9,167 nucleotides of DNA from an uncultured Clostridia bacterium. Lineage in GTDB: Bacteria > Bacillota > Clostridia > Oscillospirales > CAG-272. Shown here one piece after another: positions 6,317-9,167 of this stretch (within the stretch, counting starts at the first letter, position 1; every line of letters begins with the position of its first letter). The stretch lies in NCBI GenBank assembly GCA_904501985.1, contig CAJGCT010000053.1, positions 1 through 9,167 of the forward strand, given 5' to 3'. The position numbers and the translations under genes were made by a program. Below the pieces are notes generated by a model. That model ran no database searches. It saw only the letters and a list, made by a program, of their open reading frames with translations, and was not told where the DNA came from.

Positions 6317-6901
6317 TTACCGTGAGAACACTTCGTCAAACATATTATTTGCCTTCTGATGCACAAGAGCGGCGTAATATGTCATTATTATGATACCGCA
6401 GGCTTTTTCGAGACGTTTAGCGGCTCCTGCCATCCGTTCCTCGTAGGATACGAGCACGCGCTTTATTAAATCACTCAGATTATCTGCTTCCTGCGGAATA
6501 TCTTCCTTAATCAGACGGTCAATGATGCGGCAAAGATAATCATAAAGCTCGGATTCGGGAATTATATCATCGTTTTCATCAGATGTACGACCGTTTACAT
6601 ATGTCAGAACCTTTGAAATACGGTCGAGCTGCATGGAATCGCGCATCATGTTTATTATAAGTATGCGTGCAAGCTGATTTTTATCGTATCTCTTGCTTTT
6701 GGCATTTGCCACCCATCCGCGCTTTGTCCAATTTTGGAGAGTGGTCCCGTCGATTCCGCATATTTCACGTATTTGAGATAACATGATGCCGTCGGTAATA
6801 TAGAAAATCTTATTGAGAAATTCAAGGCCTGTCACATTGCCCATTTTTGCTTTATCCATTACCGTGCCGGGGATGAGTGTGCTTTGGATATCAAGCTTCA
6901 T
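6317..6901 (-). CDS. DUF1836-family putative HTH regulatory protein
   Basis: This 194-residue cytosolic protein is not enzymatic by sequence. Residues about 36-100 contain a MerR-like winged-helix segment: SQIREICGIDGTTLQNWTKR, then GWVANAKSKRYDKNQLARIL, then an alpha-helical stretch starting NMMRDSMQLDRISKVL. This order matches my knowledge of the DUF1836 family in Bacillota. The rest (about 105-194) is helical, with an acidic linker (DENDDIIPESE) and a weakly hydrophobic stretch, ACGIIIMTYYAALV. Being first in the operon before NfeD and flotillin, it may control that operon. This is an inference from gene order. The start at ATG 6899-6901 has AAAGGAG 12 bases upstream, a long spacing, because a start-stop ATGTAA at 6901-6906 occupies the optimal position. 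M15 and M20 are alternative starts without good ribosome binding sites. Confidence 0.85.
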   Translation of the reverse strand: MKLDIQSTLIPGTVMDKAKMGNVTGLEFLNKIFYITDGIMLSQIREICGIDGTTLQNWTKRGWVANAKSKRYDKNQLARILIINMMRDSMQLDRISKVLTYVNGRTSDENDDIIPESELYDYLCRIIDRLIKEDIPQEADNLSDLIKRVLVSYEERMAGAAKRLEKACGIIIMTYYAALVHQKANNMFDEVFSR

Positions 6902-6917
6902 TACATTTTTGGACTCC
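6901..6917 (-). promoter_or_regulatory. Shine-Dalgarno with an overlapping start-stop (ATGTAATG)
   Basis: On the minus strand AGGAG is followed by 7 bases, then ATG-TAA (6901-6906). The next ATG (6899-6901), the DUF1836 start, shares the last A of that stop. Ribosomes should favour the first AUG by spacing, stop at once, and then restart on the overlapping AUG. Such start-stops are known to damp or tune translation. Confidence 0.55.
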
Positions 6918-6951
6918 TTTCTGCGTATTTCACATCTGCCTGTCTATAAAA

Positions 6952-6980
6952 ATTATATCATGCGGTCAAGTGATTGTCAA
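6952..6980 (-). promoter_or_regulatory. Consensus sigma-A promoter of the DUF1836-NfeD-flotillin operon
   Basis: On the minus strand TTGACA (6975-6980) and TATAAT (6952-6957) are both exact consensus and 17 bases apart, with a TG upstream of the -10. The leader would be about 45 nt. This is the strongest promoter match in the window. It implies steady, high expression unless repressed. No clear operator palindrome is visible around it. Confidence 0.88.
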
Positions 6981-7032
6981 TAGAGTTCCTTTGAATTTAC
7001 ACATTGTTTATATTTTTATATTATGAAATGAA

Positions 7033-7064
7033 AGGACCTCCTACCATGGGAGGTAGGAGGTCCT
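7033..7064 (-). terminator. Strong hairpin terminator after the serine recombinase gene
   Basis: A perfect 13-bp stem, AGGACCTCCTACC (7033-7045) with GGTAGGAGGTCCT (7052-7064), has a 6-base loop. It begins about 20 bases after the recombinase stop. On the minus strand it is followed by TTTCATTTCATAATATAAAA, a T-rich but interrupted tail. It would stop recombinase transcripts before the DUF1836 promoter and may mark the end of the mobile element. Confidence 0.75.
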
Positions 7065-7083
7065 GCGGTTTGGCGCTTAGGCG

Positions 7084-8775
7084 TTATTTGCCTGCCTTGA
7101 GGTCGTTCTCATACTTCTCGATCATCTTCTTCATCGTGACACCCGTACGACCTCTACTCCTTGCACTGAGTTTTTTGAGCCATTTTTCAGTGCTTTTGCC
7201 CGTAAATATCTTGATTTCAAGCTTCGCTGTATCATCATCGGTTAATGTGACGAAGATTTTGTCAATATACTGAGCTACAAATTCGTTTGATATAACGCCC
7301 GTGCTTGCATCCCTAACTGCCGCATCGAGCCTTGCCTTTACCTCTGCGATATGCTTGCGGTATTCCTCCTTGGTGAATAACTGTTCCTCAAGCTCCGCGA
7401 GAGTTCTTTTCGCTTCTTCCACCTCTCGGTCACAGGTTGCGGTCATAGATTTGAAATTTGCCGTTGTAATAGCACCCGTCGTAACAAGCTCCAAGAGCTT
7501 GTTCTTCTTTTGGTCGGCAAGTTCTATGATGCGCTGCTGTTCTTCCATCTGCTTGGTGGTTTCATCGTCTGCTTCCATTGATCTGAACATTTCCTCATAA
7601 CTTTTCAGCAGAGCTTCAATCTCAACTCGCGTTTCGCTGAACACCTCGAACAATACGGGCTTGATCTCGTCCTCGTATATCGGGAAGGACGGGCAAGCAT
7701 CCGCGCCGTTGTTGATTTTATTGGAGCATACCCATTTGGAGTTCACCTTGCCGTCTTTGCTCTTGGATTCTCTGCGATAATATGCCGTGCCACAATGAGC
7801 GCAGTATAATTTACCCGTGAGCAGATTTGCGTGGTTGCAGATGCCTTGACGGTTCTTCACGTCCTCGCTTCTACGAGCCAACACCTCGTTTGCCTTATCC
7901 CATATTTCTTCGGATACGATGGCAGGCACGATCTCGCCCGTTTCGTCCTTGAACATAACCCATTCTTCGGGCGGTAAGAATTTCTGCTTCTTCGTGAACA
8001 TATCCACGATGCGCACCTTGTTGCCAACGTAATATCCCTTATACTTGGGATTGGAGATAATACCCGACATCGTGGTGTGAGCGATCTTGTTGCCGTTATA
8101 ATTGCGATAGCCCTGTTCGTAGAATAGCGTTTCAAGCTGCTTCATACTATATTCGCCCGTAGCATACAGACGGAATAGGTCACGCACCATCGGTGCTTGG
8201 CTCTCGTCAATGACAAGGCGTTTATCTTCTTTCTTATATCCGAAGATACGGCTATTGCCAAGCACTACGTTTGATTTGATTGCCTGCTGATGTCCGAATT
8301 TAACACGTGAGGACAGCTTGCGAAGCTCGTCTTGTGCGATAGAGGACATAATGGTAAGTCGAAGCTCCGCATCCTCGTCAAGTGTGTTGATGTTGTCGTT
8401 TTGGAAGAATACACCGACTCCGCATCCGAGAAGCTCTCTTGTGTGTTGCAGAGAGTCAAGGGTATTACGAGCAAATCGGGAGATTTCCTTCGTAATAATG
8501 AGGTCGAACAATCCTTCCTTTGCATCTGCAATCATCTCATTGAAATGCTTTCTTTTCTTCGTGGAGATGCCCGAAAGTCCTTCATCAACGTAGCCGGGAA
8601 TGAAAGTCCACGCGGCATTCTTTTTAATTAAATCTTCGTAATACGCTATTTGGTTATCGAGCGAGTTGATTTGTTCGTCGGTTTCCGAGGAAACACGTGC
8701 GTAATAGGTTACTCGCAGAGGAATATCATATATTGATTTCGTGCGTAGCATTGTTCTGATACTTAATATATCCAT
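7084..8775 (-). CDS. Large serine recombinase (TnpX-type site-specific integrase)
   Basis: This 563-residue DNA recombinase is predicted to integrate and excise a mobile element through a serine-linked intermediate. The N-terminal catalytic domain (about 20-165) has VTYYARVSSETDEQ with Ser29 as the likely nucleophile and Arg27 beside it. It also has GYVDEGLSG (about 61-69) and ISRFARNTLD (about 98-107), whose arginines are catalytic in the family. A recombinase domain at about 172-300 includes NSRIFGYKK and SGIISNPKYKGYYVG. The zinc ribbon carries Cys325, Cys328, Cys350 and Cys361. A coiled-coil region follows at about 385-490. All key residues are present and the length is usual for the Tn4451 TnpX/clostridial group, so it appears functional. 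The start is ATG 8773-8775, with AAAGGAT 8 bases upstream. It has its own promoter and terminator. The cargo presumably extends right, beyond the window. Confidence 0.95.
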   Translation of the reverse strand: MDILSIRTMLRTKSIYDIPLRVTYYARVSSETDEQINSLDNQIAYYEDLIKKNAAWTFIPGYVDEGLSGISTKKRKHFNEMIADAKEGLFDLIITKEISRFARNTLDSLQHTRELLGCGVGVFFQNDNINTLDEDAELRLTIMSSIAQDELRKLSSRVKFGHQQAIKSNVVLGNSRIFGYKKEDKRLVIDESQAPMVRDLFRLYATGEYSMKQLETLFYEQGYRNYNGNKIAHTTMSGIISNPKYKGYYVGNKVRIVDMFTKKQKFLPPEEWVMFKDETGEIVPAIVSEEIWDKANEVLARRSEDVKNRQGICNHANLLTGKLYCAHCGTAYYRRESKSKDGKVNSKWVCSNKINNGADACPSFPIYEDEIKPVLFEVFSETRVEIEALLKSYEEMFRSMEADDETTKQMEEQQRIIELADQKKNKLLELVTTGAITTANFKSMTATCDREVEEAKRTLAELEEQLFTKEEYRKHIAEVKARLDAAVRDASTGVISNEFVAQYIDKIFVTLTDDDTAKLEIKIFTGKSTEKWLKKLSARSRGRTGVTMKKMIEKYENDLKAGK

Positions 8776-8823
8776 ACTGTTATCCTTTCTATAAAGTTCG
8801 TTTTATCATCATCTATCGATTTC

Positions 8824-8852
8824 ATTATACCACAACCGACCTCAAATTGCAA
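8824..8852 (-). promoter_or_regulatory. Extended -10 promoter of the serine recombinase gene
   Basis: On the minus strand TTGCAA (8847-8852) and TGG-TATAAT (-10 at 8824-8829) are 17 bases apart. The TG one base before the -10 box makes it an extended -10 promoter. The leader to ATG 8775 is about 40 nt. The recombinase can therefore be expressed without read-through from the upstream small gene. Confidence 0.8.
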
Positions 8853-8900
8853 TAGAAAAGTCGAAATTCGCCAAAAGATTTTTTCGGCGGCGCTATGTAT

Positions 8901-8925
8901 CGGAAGCACCTTGCGGTAGCTTCCG
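8901..8925 (-). repeat. Hairpin with GNRA-type loop between SHOCT-like and recombinase genes
   Basis: On the minus strand CGGAAGC pairs with GCTTCCG. After a one-base bulge, ACC pairs with GGT around a GCAA tetraloop. It starts 12 bases after the SHOCT-like stop codon. It is followed by a weaker hairpin (GCCGAAAA...TTTTGGC, about 8870-8888) rather than a T run. It could be a partial terminator or RNA stabiliser. A recombination-site role is possible but unsupported. Confidence 0.5.
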
Positions 8926-8937
8926 AGGTGGGTATGC

Positions 8938-9117
8938 TCACCTTGCATCCCTTTCGGGAGATCGTTTCGATTTTCTAATGGCAATCAGCTCGGTCATTTT
9001 CTTATATTCCTTTTCGGAAATTGTGCCGTGTTCAAAGAGATAACGGTTAAAATAATTCAACCATATATCTTCTGCCATACGCTTTTCGCGTTCTTCATTG
9101 GTTAAAACTTTCCCCAT
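8938..9117 (-). CDS. Small SHOCT-like protein of a serine-recombinase element
   Basis: This 59-residue cytosolic protein begins MGKVLTNEEREKRMAEDIWL. Its core, YLFEHGTISEKEYKKMTELI (about 27-46), has the pattern of the SHOCT short C-terminal motif (Leu, Gly-x-Ile, then Glu-Tyr-x-x-Met). Small SHOCT-like proteins of about 60 residues commonly precede serine recombinases in clostridial integrative elements. Their role is not established, and a recombination accessory function is only a guess. The tail (RKSKRSPERDAR) is basic. The start is ATG 9115-9117, with GAGG 7 bases upstream. It lies 162 bases before the recombinase gene on the same strand. A 9-codon ORF ends immediately before its start. 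The gene is short enough for automated calling to miss it. Confidence 0.72.
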   Translation of the reverse strand: MGKVLTNEEREKRMAEDIWLNYFNRYLFEHGTISEKEYKKMTELIAIRKSKRSPERDAR

Positions 9118-9147
9118 TCAATTACCTCGTTCTTTCTTAATTTTCAT
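9118..9147 (-). CDS. Nine-codon mini-ORF directly abutting the SHOCT-like gene
   Basis: ATG 9145-9147 opens MKIKKERGN and stops at TGA 9118-9120. The next base begins the ATG of the SHOCT-like gene, in the same frame. GGGAGG (9158-9163), stronger than the following gene's own site, lies 10 bases upstream. The arrangement fits a leader peptide for translational coupling. A nonsense change splitting a longer N-terminus is also possible. A TGA at 9165-9167 on the minus strand may be the stop of a further gene outside the window. Confidence 0.45.
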   Translation of the reverse strand: MKIKKERGN

Positions 9148-9167
9148 AGATTATTTTCCTCCCTTCA

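Noticed and set aside
6280..6366. Longer N-terminus (29 extra residues) for the NfeD-like protein
   Set aside because: It would overlap the DUF1836 gene and has no ribosome binding site, whereas ATG 6279 has AAGGAG 9 bases upstream and begins just before the first membrane segment.
8763..8984. 73-codon minus-strand ORF between the SHOCT-like and recombinase genes
   Set aside because: It overlaps the recombinase promoter, the hairpins and the end of the SHOCT-like gene in another frame. It lacks a ribosome binding site and the peptide shows no family features.
1..9167. CRISPR array, tRNA, rRNA or known riboswitch
   Set aside because: I saw no spaced direct repeats, cloverleaf or conserved aptamer core on either strand by eye.

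Overview
The window looks like a low-to-mid-GC clostridial (Bacillota, probably Oscillospiraceae/Lachnospiraceae-type gut anaerobe) chromosome carrying part of a mobile element at its right end. This rests on AGGAG-type ribosome binding sites, TTGACA/TATAAT promoters, a Gram-positive-type class II aldolase, DUF1836, YuaF/FloT-like proteins and a TnpX-type large serine recombinase. No species can be named from the sequence alone.

Layout. Positions 1-351 (minus) hold the N-terminal 117 codons of class II fructose-bisphosphate aldolase, with its own promoter. Positions 484-1290 (minus) encode an AraC-family regulator. A 494-base gap separates it from a divergent UlaG-like metallo-beta-lactamase-fold hydrolase (1785-2549, plus). 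That gap contains two candidate promoters, a small inverted repeat and a weak 59-codon ORF. Positions 2550-2776 contain no intact gene but do contain hairpins and a broken reading frame. They lead into an AT-rich GNAT acetyltransferase (2777-3223, plus), which ends at a probable bidirectional terminator.

From 6980 leftward runs an apparent operon. A consensus promoter (6952-6980) is followed by a DUF1836 HTH protein (6317-6901), an NfeD/YuaF-like membrane protein (5683-6279), a flotillin (4240-5658) and, after a strong 13-bp hairpin, a multi-pass DUF2238-like membrane protein (3331-4185). The NfeD-flotillin pair is the known membrane-microdomain module. The DUF1836 protein in front is a plausible regulator, and the DUF2238-like protein may be a downstream partner.

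Positions 7033-9167 appear to be the left end of an integrative element. They hold a terminator hairpin, a 563-residue large serine recombinase with its own extended -10 promoter, a 59-residue SHOCT-like small protein and a 9-codon mini-ORF with a strong ribosome binding site whose stop codon directly abuts the next start. The element evidently continues beyond the right edge.

I found no rRNA, tRNA, CRISPR array or recognisable riboswitch. The most unusual signals are an AUGUAAUG start-stop in front of the DUF1836 gene, the hairpin over the DUF2238-like start, the mini-ORF/SHOCT/recombinase arrangement and the degraded-looking frame before the GNAT gene.
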